NCBI GenBank assembly: GCA_046297395.1
Contig: JBKCNM010000007.1
Location: forward strand, 1 to 64,000
DNA: 64,000 nt
Direction: 5' to 3'
Source of the DNA: JBEICQ01 sp046297395
GTDB taxonomy: Bacteria; Bacteroidota; Bacteroidia; UBA4408
This document shows, piece after piece, positions 1 through 9,700 of the stretch. The stretch's first letter is position 1, and each line of letters begins with the position of its first letter. The notes below the pieces were generated by a model that saw only the letters and a program-made list of their open reading frames with translations, was not told the origin of the DNA and searched no databases. Both the position numbers and the translations under genes were made by a program.

Positions 1-4
1 TTGA

Positions 5-1255
5 GATGAGCCAACATCCGGCGGGTCATCAAGAGATTCAGAGATCATCCTTGATATTCTGAAAGGTTTGGCCCGAAGAGGACAATTGATTTTTATCGTT
101 ATTCATCAACCCTCTTCGGAGATATTCAAATTGTTTGACCGACTCTTGCTATTGGATACCGGCGGATATCCCATTTATTATGGCAACCCTGTTGAGTCAC
201 TGATTTACTTTAAACAACAAATCAACCATGTAGGTGCTGCAGAGAGCGAGTGTTCCTTATGTGGCAATGTGAATCCGGAGCAGCTTTTCAGCATTATTGA
301 AGCACATGTACTTGATGAATACGGAAATCTCACTCGGCAACGGAAAATATTGCCGGAGCAATGGTATCGTTCATATAAAAAACGATTCCTTTCGCTGACA
401 CAAACTTCTGCTGTTCAGAATGCGCAACAGTTTGCAGGGAATACCCAAAGTCCTCCGGGAAAATTACTGCAATGGTTTTACTACCTGCAACGCGATTTGG
501 TATCAAAGATTGCCAATACCCAATACCTTACAGTTACCCTTTTGGAGGGCCCCATTCTTGCAGCATTACTGGCATTTATCATCAGATTTTCTCCAAGGGT
601 TTCAAAAGGGGATTATGTGTTTTACGACAATCCTAATATTCCTGCTTATCTGTTTATGTGTGTATTGGTGAGTTTGTTCTTTGGCATGATAGGCAGTGCA
701 GAAGAGATTTTCTCTGACAGGAAAATACTCAAGAGGGAAAAATTTTTAAACCTCAGCTGGATGAGTTACCTGTCATCCAAGATTGCCATTCAGTTTTTAA
801 TTTCTGCCATACAGGCACTTCTTTTTGTATGGGTTGGCAATCTTATTCTTGGTATCCAAGGCATGTATTTTTCTCATGTGATGTTGTTTTTTACTGCCTC
901 ATGCTTTGCTAATCTCTTGGGACTAACCTTGTCGGCTTCTTTTCGTTCTGCGGTAACCATTTATATCCTTATCCCTTTGCTCCTTATTCCTCAAATTCTT
1001 CTTGCAGGAGTGATTGTAAAGTTTGAAAATTTGAATCCTGTAGTAAAAGCAAGTAAAAATGTACCCTGGATTGCAAACCTCATGCCCAGTCGCTGGATTT
1101 TTGAGGCCATGGCTGTTGAGCAATTTATTTCTAATGGATACGAAAAGCCTCAGTTTTCATGGAATGCCGAGATAGAATATGCCAGTTTTATTGATGGTTA
1201 CTGGTCGGATGAAACCATTGATGCCTGGGAACATGGAAGAGAGGGGACAAGCTAA
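5..1255 (+). CDS. ABC transporter ATPase/permease, ABCG-like (5' partial)
   Basis: This is the distal half of an ATP-driven inner-membrane transporter with the ATPase domain ahead of the membrane domain. The open frame enters at base 5 with the Walker B/D-loop stretch DEPTSGGSSRDSE, followed by an H-loop (IVIHQPSSE). Five hydrophobic segments follow, at roughly residues 170-190, 210-230, 255-280, 290-310 and 315-340 of the visible part, as in the ABC-2/ABCG permease fold. The Walker A and signature motifs lie outside the window. A TGA at 2-4 sits just before the Walker B aspartate, where a hydrophobic residue is expected, and the usual SGLSS reads SGGSS; both suggest base errors at a contig edge, but this is inference. 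The frame ends at TAA 1253-1255 and continues in the same frame in the next entry, which carries the missing sixth membrane segment. The substrate cannot be told. Confidence 0.8.
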   Translation, partial: DEPTSGGSSRDSEIILDILKGLARRGQLIFIVIHQPSSEIFKLFDRLLLLDTGGYPIYYGNPVESLIYFKQQINHVGAAESECSLCGNVNPEQLFSIIEAHVLDEYGNLTRQRKILPEQWYRSYKKRFLSLTQTSAVQNAQQFAGNTQSPPGKLLQWFYYLQRDLVSKIANTQYLTVTLLEGPILAALLAFIIRFSPRVSKGDYVFYDNPNIPAYLFMCVLVSLFFGMIGSAEEIFSDRKILKREKFLNLSWMSYLSSKIAIQFLISAIQALLFVWVGNLILGIQGMYFSHVMLFFTASCFANLLGLTLSASFRSAVTIYILIPLLLIPQILLAGVIVKFENLNPVVKASKNVPWIANLMPSRWIFEAMAVEQFISNGYEKPQFSWNAEIEYASFIDGYWSDETIDAWEHGREGTS

Positions 1256-1258
1256 GAA

Positions 1259-1804
1259 ATGCTTGCAAGAGATATCAATCAAAACTTAATATCCTGCTCT
1301 TTGCTTGCTGATGTGCCTGCGGGTATGTCGCATGCACAAGTCATTTCAAGGATGCAATCCATCAGGAATCATTACAACCGGAGAGCAAAGCAAATTTCCC
1401 AAAGAAAAGACGCATGGATTGCAAAAAATACGGCAAGCCCTGAGAAGAAAAAGTTGTTTTTGTCATTCAAAAACAAACACGAAAATAAAGCGCTTGGAAG
1501 TGTTGTTAAAAATGAACTTGAGGAAAATCAAGTTGTTTTGCAGAACGGTGCTTTTGTTCCTAACACCCGGATGGTATATTTTCCTTACAAGGGCTCGAAT
1601 CCTTTTCAGGCCGGTCTTTTTGTGCCTTCAAAGACAGTGGGAGGATTTACAATAAGTACTTTTTGCTTCAATCTTGCTGCCGTATGGGGGATGACCATCC
1701 TTTTGTTCGGAATGCTCTATTACAGAATTTTTCCTTCGGTGTTTAATGCAGAAGGAAAAAGAAGAAAGGGGATTCCCTTTTGGTGGAAGCAGAAGAGAAA
1801 ATGA
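1259..1804 (+). CDS. C-terminal part of the interrupted ABC transporter
   Basis: This 181-residue frame begins one codon (GAA) after the TAA that ends the upstream ABC transporter and lies in the same reading frame. It has a hydrophilic, lysine-rich first part and one strong membrane segment near residues 148-172 (TISTFCFNLAAVWGMTILLF), then a basic tail. The upstream part has five membrane segments, whereas ABCG-type permeases have six with a large external loop before the last. The simplest reading is therefore that the two frames are one gene interrupted by a single nonsense codon or base error. No independent function is recognisable. A separately translated small membrane protein is possible but less likely. 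Confidence 0.65.
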   Translation: MLARDINQNLISCSLLADVPAGMSHAQVISRMQSIRNHYNRRAKQISQRKDAWIAKNTASPEKKKLFLSFKNKHENKALGSVVKNELEENQVVLQNGAFVPNTRMVYFPYKGSNPFQAGLFVPSKTVGGFTISTFCFNLAAVWGMTILLFGMLYYRIFPSVFNAEGKRRKGIPFWWKQKRK

Positions 1805-1814
1805 TTTCTACTTC

Positions 1815-3341
1815 TTACAGGCTGGGATCAGAAAAAAGTTTTTGCAGTACTTCAGTTAATTTCCCAATAGGAATTCTCTCCTGTTGCATGTTATCACGAT
1901 AACGGAGTGTTATCTGCTGGTCTTCCAGGGTTTGATGATCTATGGTGATGCAGACCGGTGTGCCGATTGCGTCCTGTCTGCGGTATCTTTTTCCGATGCT
2001 GTCTTTTTCATCATACTGACACATGTAATGTTGTTTGAGTGATGATAAAATTTCCCCGGCTTTTTCGGGCAATCCATCTTTTTTAATCAGCGGCAGAACA
2101 GCAATTTTAACAGGAGCCAGAAAGGCAGGTATCTTGAGCACAGTGCGGTTGCTGCCATCTTCGAGATTTTCTTCGGTATATGCCGCTGAAAGCACCGCAA
2201 GAAAAAGTCGGTCTAAACCGATGGAGGTTTCTATGACATAGGGGACATAGGACTTGTTTTCCTCAGGGTCGAAGTATTGTAATTTTTTACCTGAATGCTG
2301 CTCATGGTTCCTGAGGTCAAAATCTGTTCTTGAATGGATGCCTTCTAGTTCTTTGAAACCAAAAGGAAAGCGATATTCAATATCGCAGGCAGCATTGGCA
2401 TAATGAGCAAGTTTTGCGTGGTCATGAAAACGATATTTATCTATTCCGAGACCAATGCTTCTATGCCAATTTATTCGGGCTTCTTTCCAATGGTTATACC
2501 ATTCAAGTTCTGTTCCGGGCTTTACAAAATACTGCATCTCCATCTGTTCAAATTCTCGCATCCGAAAGATGAATTGTCGGGCCACTATTTCATTGCGGAA
2601 GGCTTTTCCCGTTTGCGCAATGCCAAATGGGATTTTCATTCGTCCTGTTTTTTGCACATGCAAAAAGTTCACGAAAATACCCTGGGCAGTTTCCGGTCTG
2701 AGATAAATTACAGAGGCATCCTCACTCAGCGAACCCATCTGTGTAGAAAACATCAGGTTGAATTGTCTTACCTCGGTCCAATTGGAAGTACCGCTAACAG
2801 GACATTTGATTTCTAAATCAATGATTAATTGTCTGATCGCAGGAAGATCTTCGGCATTAAGCGCTTGGGTAAATTTGTCTTTTACCTCTGTCAATTCTTT
2901 GCGGATAGACAACACCCTTTCGTTGGTTTCGATATACAGGTCTTTATTAAAAGATTCTCCGAATCTTTTGGCGGCTTTATCAACTTCTTTATCAATTTTA
3001 TCATTGAGTTTAGCCATGTAATCCTCAATGAGTACATCGGCCCTGTATCTCTTTTTTGAATCCTTGTTATCAATGAGTGGATCACTGAAAGCATCCACAT
3101 GTCCGCTTGCTTTCCATGTGGTTGGATGCATAAAGATGGCGGCATCAATGCCAACGATATTCTCGTTTAGTTGTACCATGCATTTCCACCAGTATTGCCT
3201 TAGGTTGTTTTTGAGTTCTACGCCGTATTGTCCGTAGTCGTATACTGCACCTAATCCGTCGTAAATGTCACTGCCCGGAAAAATATAGCCGTACTCTTTG
3301 CAGTGGGAGATGAGATTTTTAAAAATGTCCTCAGAATTCAT
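1815..3341 (-). CDS. glyS: Glycyl-tRNA synthetase, single-chain dimeric type
   Basis: This cytoplasmic enzyme charges tRNA-Gly with glycine. It is the class II homodimeric (eukaryote/archaea-like) form used by Bacteroidota, not the alpha2-beta2 form. The N-terminus (ISHCKEYGYIFPGSDIYDGL, then YDYGQYGVELKNN) is the family signature. The class II motif 2 region reads GKAFRNEIVARQFIFRMREF and motif 3 is ETSIGLDRLFLAVL, followed by an anticodon-binding domain in the last ~110 residues. The length of 508 residues is normal. I chose the ATG at 3341 rather than the frame-opening ATG at 3383, because homology begins here and a TACCTTTG promoter box lies 5 bases upstream. The longer start would overlap the upstream DUF2797 gene by 4 bases and cannot be fully excluded. 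Confidence 0.95.
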   Translation of the reverse strand: MNSEDIFKNLISHCKEYGYIFPGSDIYDGLGAVYDYGQYGVELKNNLRQYWWKCMVQLNENIVGIDAAIFMHPTTWKASGHVDAFSDPLIDNKDSKKRYRADVLIEDYMAKLNDKIDKEVDKAAKRFGESFNKDLYIETNERVLSIRKELTEVKDKFTQALNAEDLPAIRQLIIDLEIKCPVSGTSNWTEVRQFNLMFSTQMGSLSEDASVIYLRPETAQGIFVNFLHVQKTGRMKIPFGIAQTGKAFRNEIVARQFIFRMREFEQMEMQYFVKPGTELEWYNHWKEARINWHRSIGLGIDKYRFHDHAKLAHYANAACDIEYRFPFGFKELEGIHSRTDFDLRNHEQHSGKKLQYFDPEENKSYVPYVIETSIGLDRLFLAVLSAAYTEENLEDGSNRTVLKIPAFLAPVKIAVLPLIKKDGLPEKAGEILSSLKQHYMCQYDEKDSIGKRYRRQDAIGTPVCITIDHQTLEDQQITLRYRDNMQQERIPIGKLTEVLQKLFSDPSL

Positions 3342-3346
3342 GGCTG

Positions 3347-3354
3347 CAAAGGTA
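3347..3354 (-). promoter_or_regulatory. Bacteroidota -7 promoter box of glyS
   Basis: On the minus strand the sequence reads TACCTTTG, an exact match to the Bacteroidota TAnnTTTG element. It ends 5 bases before the glyS ATG, implying a very short or absent leader. No clear TTTG partner is seen at the usual 19-21 base distance, so the call rests on the -7 box and its position. Confidence 0.5.
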
Positions 3355-3379
3355 TGTTTTGCCTGTAAATGCCGTATTC

Positions 3380-4177
3380 TCAATATTTCATTATCACATG
3401 AAATCCGCTATGATTGCGGATATTTATCACTTTGTTGTCGTCAATCATCAGGTATTGGCCTTTGATGCCTGTAAGAATGCCTGAGATGATAGGGATCTTT
3501 TCCAGGTTATGGCTTTGTACTTTATCAGGGTACTTCAGCACAGGATAGTTCAGTGAAAAAATATGCGTGTCTTTATTCACATATGACATCAAATCTTCGG
3601 GGAGATAGGAACAGGCTTTTTCTTTCTCCACCAACAGGTCAATGGGATCCTGAATGTTCTTGAGCATTTTTCGCCAATCTGTTTTGTCATTATAAAAGGA
3701 TTTTAAGTGTACCTCCGTAATTCCTGCCAAATAGCGGTTTGGCGTTTCACAGAGAATTATGGCCTTTGTGGCGCCCTGGTCAATCCATCTTACAGGCACT
3801 TGTGTGGATCGCGTTACGCCTACTTTAACACCACCGCTGCAAGCCAGATAAACCACATGCGGTTGCACATGATGCGCTAGTTCCCATTCCGGATCTCTGC
3901 CTTTTCCGAGGTGACCCATGCAAAGTTCAGGGCGGATAATACATTCTGCATTTTCTGCATCGGACATAAAGCAATTGTAGCAAAAACCCTGTCCGAATGA
4001 TTTTTTGGTGATTTTTCCACAAGCCACGCAATTGATACGACCTGTAAACTCAAGGGTAATCGGCTTGTTAAGCAGGGGAAGTAAGGGTATTTTTAAATTG
4101 CTGATTCTGAGAGCATATTCTATGTTCTGCTCCTTGTATTGGGCAGCCATTTTTGACAGATTTCCGGATTCTTCCAT
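3380..4177 (-). CDS. DUF2797 family protein
   Basis: The 265-residue cytoplasmic protein matches DUF2797, a widespread bacterial family with no established function. It has a zinc-ribbon-like cysteine pattern: INCVACG (CxxC), then GFCYNCF (CxxC) about 18 residues later, then further cysteines in AECIIRPELC. A GKGRDPEWELAHHVQPHVVY stretch and a VKVGVTRSTQVPVRWIDQGA stretch follow. The second resembles the GIY-YIG-like core reported for this family; treat that as weak. I start it at the ATG at 4177, where MEESGNLSKM matches the family start; a GTG at 4210 gives a longer version. It reads towards glyS and may share its transcript, and it is divergent from nuoE. Confidence 0.8.
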   Translation of the reverse strand: MEESGNLSKMAAQYKEQNIEYALRISNLKIPLLPLLNKPITLEFTGRINCVACGKITKKSFGQGFCYNCFMSDAENAECIIRPELCMGHLGKGRDPEWELAHHVQPHVVYLACSGGVKVGVTRSTQVPVRWIDQGATKAIILCETPNRYLAGITEVHLKSFYNDKTDWRKMLKNIQDPIDLLVEKEKACSYLPEDLMSYVNKDTHIFSLNYPVLKYPDKVQSHNLEKIPIISGILTGIKGQYLMIDDNKVINIRNHSGFHVIMKY

Positions 4178-4266
4178 GACAAATCGTGAATTTATGTTGA
4201 TTTCGTTCACAAATGACCGCTTTTGTTTCGAATACGCTTATTTTTACAGCCTCATCCCAATCATCC

Positions 4267-4797
4267 ATGGTTTCATTCAACGACGATACATTGGCCTTGG
4301 CCCGGCGCATTATCCGCAGGTATCCTGAAGGCAAACAAAAATCGGCATTAATACCTATTCTTCATCTGGCACAGGCCGAGTTTGGTGGCTGGCTCAGTGC
4401 AGAGACGATGGATTATGTGGCCGGTTTACTTCAGATTAAACCCATTGAAGTGTATGAGGTTGCCTCATTCTACAGCATGTTTAATCTCTCCCCTAAAGGC
4501 AAATGCCTGATAGAAGTATGCCGCACGGTGCCTTGCTGGCTCAAGGGAAGCGAAGACATTGTTGCTCACCTGAGCAAACGATTGGGCATAAAGGAAGGCG
4601 AAACCACCAAAGATGGGATGTTTACTCTAAAAACCGTGGAGTGTTTGGGTTCCTGCGGAACAGCACCGATGTTACAATGCGGGCATGAATACCATGAAGA
4701 CCTGACTCCGGAGAAAGTAGATAGGTTGTTGGAAAAATGGAAAAATGAGGACAGCAGAAAAGTATATGTAACCAACGATTTTTTCAGAGAAAACTAA
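4267..4797 (+). CDS. nuoE: NADH-quinone oxidoreductase subunit E
   Basis: This is the 24-kDa thioredoxin-like subunit of the complex I peripheral arm. It carries one 2Fe-2S cluster and works with NuoF in NADH oxidation. The four cluster ligands are visible in CRTVPC (Cx4C) and CLGSCG (Cx3C). The segment YPEGKQKSALIPILHLAQ is the conserved N-terminal helix region. I chose the ATG at 4267 because the family begins about ten residues before that segment; an ATG at 4213 would add 18 unmatched residues. The stop is one base from the nuoF start, so the two are co-translated. No other nuo genes are present before or after the pair, which is unusual for Bacteroidota, where nuoA-N are normally clustered. 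Confidence 0.95.
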   Translation: MVSFNDDTLALARRIIRRYPEGKQKSALIPILHLAQAEFGGWLSAETMDYVAGLLQIKPIEVYEVASFYSMFNLSPKGKCLIEVCRTVPCWLKGSEDIVAHLSKRLGIKEGETTKDGMFTLKTVECLGSCGTAPMLQCGHEYHEDLTPEKVDRLLEKWKNEDSRKVYVTNDFFREN

Positions 4798-4798
4798 T

Positions 4799-6157
4799 AT
4801 GGGAAAGAAATTATTATTGGAACATCTGGGTGTGGAAGGTATCCATACTTACGAAATCTACAGAAGACAAGGGGGATACCGTTCTGTAGAGAAGGCCATT
4901 CGTGAAATGAGTCCGGATGCGGTTGTGGAAGAAGTAAAGAAGAGCGGCTTGCGAGGAAGAGGAGGGGCAGGATTTCCCACCGGAATGAAATGGAGTTTTT
5001 TGGCCAAGCCTCCCGGAGTGCCCCGCTACTTGGTTTGCAATGCCGATGAATCGGAACCGGGAACTTTTAAGGACCGCTATCTGATGGAGAAAATTCCTCA
5101 TTTACTTGTTGAGGGCATGATTACATCAAGCTTCGCTTTGGGTGCAAATAGCGCATACATTTATATCAGGGGAGAATATTTCTACCTCGTAAAAATTCTT
5201 GAAAAAGCCATTGACGAGGCATATGCTGCCGGATTTTTAGGAAAACATATTCTTGGCTCGGAGTATTCTCTGGATTTGTATGTTCATCCGGGCGCAGGTG
5301 CATACATATGTGGAGAAGAGACTGCTTTATTGGAATCATTGGAAGGGAAACGAGGAAATCCCCGAATGAAACCACCCTTTCCGGCAGTTGCAGGATTGTA
5401 TGCATGCCCTACGGTGGTTAACAATGTGGAAACCATAGCCGCAGTTGTTCCGATAGTGAATATGGGAGGTGAGGAATATGCCAAAATCGGAATTGGAAAA
5501 TCCACCGGCACAAAACTGATTTCTGCCGGAGGAAATATCAAGCGTCCCGGGGTTTATGAAATTGAGATGGGTTTACCGGTTGAGGAGTTTCTTTTTTCTG
5601 ATGAATATTGCGGAGGGATAGAGAATGATCTTGAATTGAAAGCAGTTGTTCCCGGGGGATCTTCCGTTCCTATTTTGCCTGCCGATTTGTTTTTAAAAAC
5701 AGCAGCAGGAGAGGCACGGGTAATGAGTTATGAATCTCTTGCAGATGGAGGATTTGTAAGCGGAACGATGCTTGGCTCCGGTGGATTTATTGCATACGAT
5801 CAAAGAGCATGTATAGTGAGAAGTACCTGGAACTATGCCAGGTTTTATCATCATGAGAGTTGCGGACAATGCAGTCCCTGCAGAGAGGGTACAGGATGGA
5901 TGGAAAAGGTGTTGCATCGTTTGGAACACGGAGAGGGCAGAATGCATGATATTGATTTACTCGTTGACATAGCAAGAAAGATTGAAGGGAATACCATTTG
6001 TCCATTGGGTGATGCAGCAGCATGGCCCGTTGCTGCGGCCATCAGGCATTTCCGAGAGGAGTTTGAGTACCATGTTAAATTCCCTGAAAGAGTAAAGGAT
6101 CCCAAGCATTTTCATCAAACACCTTTCAGCAAGATTCGTCAGACTCAGCTTGTCTGA
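4799..6157 (+). CDS. nuoF: NADH-quinone oxidoreductase subunit F
   Basis: This is the 51-kDa subunit that binds FMN and NADH and holds the N3 4Fe-4S cluster of complex I. The flavin/NADH region begins at about residue 55 with GLRGRGGAGFPTGMKW, and CNADESEPGTFKDR follows. The cluster ligands are in ESCGQCSPCREGT (Cys 355, 358, 361) and TICPLGD (Cys 401). Its 452 residues match the family. It follows nuoE by one base. nuoG, which normally comes next, is absent: the next gene is an unrelated lipoprotein with its own promoter. The pair could serve complex I encoded elsewhere or an NADH-linked hydrogenase or formate dehydrogenase, since such enzymes use the same two subunits. Confidence 0.95.
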   Translation: MGKKLLLEHLGVEGIHTYEIYRRQGGYRSVEKAIREMSPDAVVEEVKKSGLRGRGGAGFPTGMKWSFLAKPPGVPRYLVCNADESEPGTFKDRYLMEKIPHLLVEGMITSSFALGANSAYIYIRGEYFYLVKILEKAIDEAYAAGFLGKHILGSEYSLDLYVHPGAGAYICGEETALLESLEGKRGNPRMKPPFPAVAGLYACPTVVNNVETIAAVVPIVNMGGEEYAKIGIGKSTGTKLISAGGNIKRPGVYEIEMGLPVEEFLFSDEYCGGIENDLELKAVVPGGSSVPILPADLFLKTAAGEARVMSYESLADGGFVSGTMLGSGGFIAYDQRACIVRSTWNYARFYHHESCGQCSPCREGTGWMEKVLHRLEHGEGRMHDIDLLVDIARKIEGNTICPLGDAAAWPVAAAIRHFREEFEYHVKFPERVKDPKHFHQTPFSKIRQTQLV

Positions 6158-6186
6158 ATCCATGTGGTAAATGCCAGCAAGAAAAA

Positions 6187-6216
6187 TTTGTGGTTTATTA
6201 ATTATTTTTACCTTTG
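6187..6216 (+). promoter_or_regulatory. Promoter of the 6236 lipoprotein gene
   Basis: TTTG at 6187-6190 and TACCTTTG at 6209-6216 are separated by 18 bases, a good match to the Bacteroidota -33/-7 pair. The ATG follows 19 bases downstream. This separates transcription of the lipoprotein and sensor genes from nuoEF. Confidence 0.65.
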
Positions 6217-6235
6217 ATAGACCAAAATCACAAAC

Positions 6236-6766
6236 ATGAAAAACCTTGCCATTTTTATTCTTATTGTATCAGCAACTCTTGGTCTTGTTTCCTGCGACAA
6301 ACTAAAATCAGTGGACTATCAGCCGAGCAATATTGAGTTTGCATTTGACACTGTGCGTGCTGCGGGTGACTACATTAAATTTACATCACAGAAATACGAT
6401 GTCAATCAGATATTTAAATCCTTAGGAATCTCTGCAAACAAGGTTAAAGGTTTGAATCTTAAAAAAATTGATTTGACCATGTTGACTCCCGGGGTTAATT
6501 TCTCAGACTTCTCAAAGGCCCGAATGGAGGTTTTTGCAAAAGGGCTGGATACGGTTCGCATTGGGTGGGTAGACAATATTCCTTCCTCTGCAACCACCTC
6601 ACTTTCCTTAAATGTGGAAACAAATACAAACATTCTTGAATACGCCAATTCCGGTGAAGTTTTTTTTAAACTCACGGTTACTGCTACCAAACCACTGCCT
6701 GCATTCCGGATCAAGGCCGAGCGTGCCGAGGTGTTTCCTGCGAGTATAAGTAAGCTTGGCATCTAA
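6236..6766 (+). CDS. Putative lipoprotein of unknown function
   Basis: I do not recognise a family for this 176-residue protein. It has a hydrophobic signal peptide ending in the lipobox LVSC (Cys at about residue 20), so it should be a lipid-anchored envelope protein. The mature part is rich in beta-prone, hydrophilic sequence with no catalytic motif. The alternation and the phrase LTMLTPGVNFSDFSKARMEV suggest an immunoglobulin-like or lipocalin-like beta fold, which is only a guess. It has its own promoter at 6187-6216. Its 3' end overlaps the next gene, a sensor phosphatase, by 11 bases, so the two may be translated together and function together at the envelope. Confidence 0.75.
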   Translation: MKNLAIFILIVSATLGLVSCDKLKSVDYQPSNIEFAFDTVRAAGDYIKFTSQKYDVNQIFKSLGISANKVKGLNLKKIDLTMLTPGVNFSDFSKARMEVFAKGLDTVRIGWVDNIPSSATTSLSLNVETNTNILEYANSGEVFFKLTVTATKPLPAFRIKAERAEVFPASISKLGI

Positions 6767-9700
6767 TTCGAAAAAATTCATCTGTCAAAGTCTGTTTTTC
6801 AGCAGCAGCAAGACCGTCTTTAAGTCACTGCTGCTGCTGTTTTTATTTTTATTTTTTTCATCAATTTCTTCCCTCGCTGAAGGCATTCCATTTATTAAAA
6901 ATTACAAGTGGAGAGATTACCTGGCAGATCATGCAAATTGGAGCATCGCTCAGGATAAAACCGGATTGATTTATATAGGCAATAACAATGGCTCTATCCT
7001 TCAATATGATGGTGTAGGATGGACATCCTATTTTAATCAGAATTACTCTGTTGTGAGATCCATGGCAACGGGCAGAGATGGAAAAATTTATGTGGGTTCT
7101 CAGGGAGAAATTGGTGTTTTGGAGTTTAACGAATCAAAAACAGTTTACCGTTCATTAAATAAACTTATCCCCGATTCGGCAGCTGAATTTTTTGATGTTT
7201 GGAAGACTAGTGTTTTACAGGATTCGATATTGTTTCAAACGAATACCGCATTGTATATTTTCCACAACAATCATGTCAAGGTCTTATATCCTGAAGGAGA
7301 GAATTTGTTTCATTTTGGATTTGAAGTCAACAATAAATTCTATGTTCTTGAGCAGGGTGTTGGATTAAAAGTTTTAAGAAACGGGAAATTAAGCAATATT
7401 CCGGGTGGGGATTTTTTTGCGCGAGACAAAATATATGGGATTCTTTCATCAGATGAAAATCATCTTTTGGTATTTACCAGAGAGCGTGGGATTTTTGAAA
7501 TAGGGCAGCTAGGACAAGTAAAACCATTTAAGACGGAAATAGATCCTCTTTTGATGCAGTCTGGCTTATATGCTGTGATCAGGTTATCCAATGGCAATAT
7601 TGCGCTGGGCACACTCAATGAAGGGCTTTTTATTATTGGCTCTAAGGGTGAATACAAGCAGCATCTCAATCGTCAAAATGGCTTGCAGGGATCATTGGTT
7701 ACATCTCTTTTTGAAGATCAGCAAAGAGGTTTATGGGCTACCTGTAGCAATGGAATCAGTAGGGTAGAAATTTCGGGAGCTTTAAGTTTAACAGGCGAAG
7801 ACCAAGGCTTGAACGGACAAGTAAAGCAAGTACTGCAATCCGGGAAATACCTCTATGCTCTTACAGATCAGGGAGCCTTTGTTGCAAAACGATCAGGCGA
7901 AAGATGGGAGCGATTTAATCAAATACCCAACTGTACCAAGCAGGGTTTTAACCTCACGCTTGTGAACCATGACAAAGTTGCAAGAGTTTTTGCCTGCATG
8001 GATGATGGATTTTATGAATTTGAGGGTACTGCATCAAAGAAAATCCTTCACGCTTCCATGAGAAGTTTTTGTTTTGACCCAAAAAACAACCGTATTTTTT
8101 TAGGAACAAATGTTGGTATCAGTGAGTATAGGGAACAATCCGGAGAATGGCAGAGGGTTGAGGCTTATGATGAAATTAATCAGGATGTAAGAAATATAGA
8201 ATTAGATACAAAAGGAAATATTTGGTTTTCAACTCTTTTTAATGGGGTTTTTATGATTGAAAAAAAAGTAAAAACAAAATCTTATTTTAATAATCAAAAT
8301 CATAACATAGAAACCAATCAGAAATATTTTATGCATCACTTTGACTTACAATCGGGTTTGCCGACTCTCAATGCAATACAAGTTACAAAAGTTGAGCAAC
8401 AGATTTTTTTTCTTACAAGTGTCGGCATTCTTCAATACATACCTGAGAAAGACAATTTTGAAAAAGCTACTTGGGTGCATCCAGAGCTTTTTGATTGGAA
8501 TTTTCAGGTGTATCGAATCGCATACAAAAACAAAAATGATTATTGGGTTGGATTGGCTGATAGTATCAACAGAAAAATAGTTCACATCAACAACAATCGA
8601 GCTGAATTACTGGGAAGAATTCAAAATTTTACAGCTTCAGACATCAGGCATTCCGACTACGGAAGTGTTTTTTTTGCTACCGATGACGGCTTGTTTGAAT
8701 ACAATACCCAAAAACGGTTTTCAGAAAGCATCAAATATCCTTGTATCATTCGATATTATAAGAAGGTAAGAAATCAGGAAACCATTGATATTACGCCGAG
8801 AGAAAAGGTTAAAACCATTACCCTGCCTTACCATGATAACCATATTCAAATTGGTTTTTCCGCACTGTTTTATGATGCAGTTGATGAAACCATGTTCTCA
8901 TGGAAAATGGAGGGAGAAGATCTTTCCTGGACGCCCTATTCAGATGTTTCTTTCTGTACATACTCCAACCTCTCCGAAGGCCAGTATACTTTTAAAGCCA
9001 GGGCATTAAATGTATACGGGGATGTTTCATCTACTGCAGAAATTATCATCATCATTAAGCCGCCCTGGTATCGCACCTGGTGGGCATATCTGGTTTACTT
9101 TTTTATGGTGCTCGGAGCATTCACTCTTGCTGTGCAGGTCAACACCAAGAGATTAACGAAAGCAAAAAAGCGTCTTGAACAGATTGTTGAACAAAGAACC
9201 AAAGAAGTTGTAAAGCAAAAAGAAGAGGTTGAAAAGCAAAAACTTGTAATTGAAATCAAAAACAAGGACATACTGGACAGCATCAATTATGCAAAAAAAA
9301 TACAAGAAGCAATTCTACCACTGAACAAAGAGATAAATGATTTTTTTGCAGATGCATTTATTTTTTTCAAACCAAGGGATGTTGTAAGTGGTGACTTTTA
9401 TTGGTTTTATAGGATTGATGAGCACACCTCTATTGTGGCTGTAGCTGATTGTACCGGTCATGGTGTTCCGGGTGCGTTTATGAGTATGATAGGGCACACC
9501 CTTTTGAATGAAATAGTAATTGAAAAGAAAATTCATCTGCCAACAGAAATCTTGTCTGAGCTTCACGCCAGGGTGCATCAGTCGCTAAAGCAGCAGTCAG
9601 GAACCGAGTCCAGGGACGGAATGGATATTGCTGTTTGCAGCATGAATAGACAAAGCAGAACGATTTGTTATGCAGGAGCCAACCGCCCATTATTTTATTT

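Noticed and set aside
1259..1804. Independent small membrane protein gene
   Set aside because: It is in the same frame as the ABC transporter, one codon after the stop, and supplies the missing sixth membrane segment, so I treat it as part of that gene.
6406..6762. 118-codon minus-strand frame opposite the 6236 lipoprotein
   Set aside because: It lies wholly antisense to a gene with a good signal peptide and promoter and has no recognisable features.
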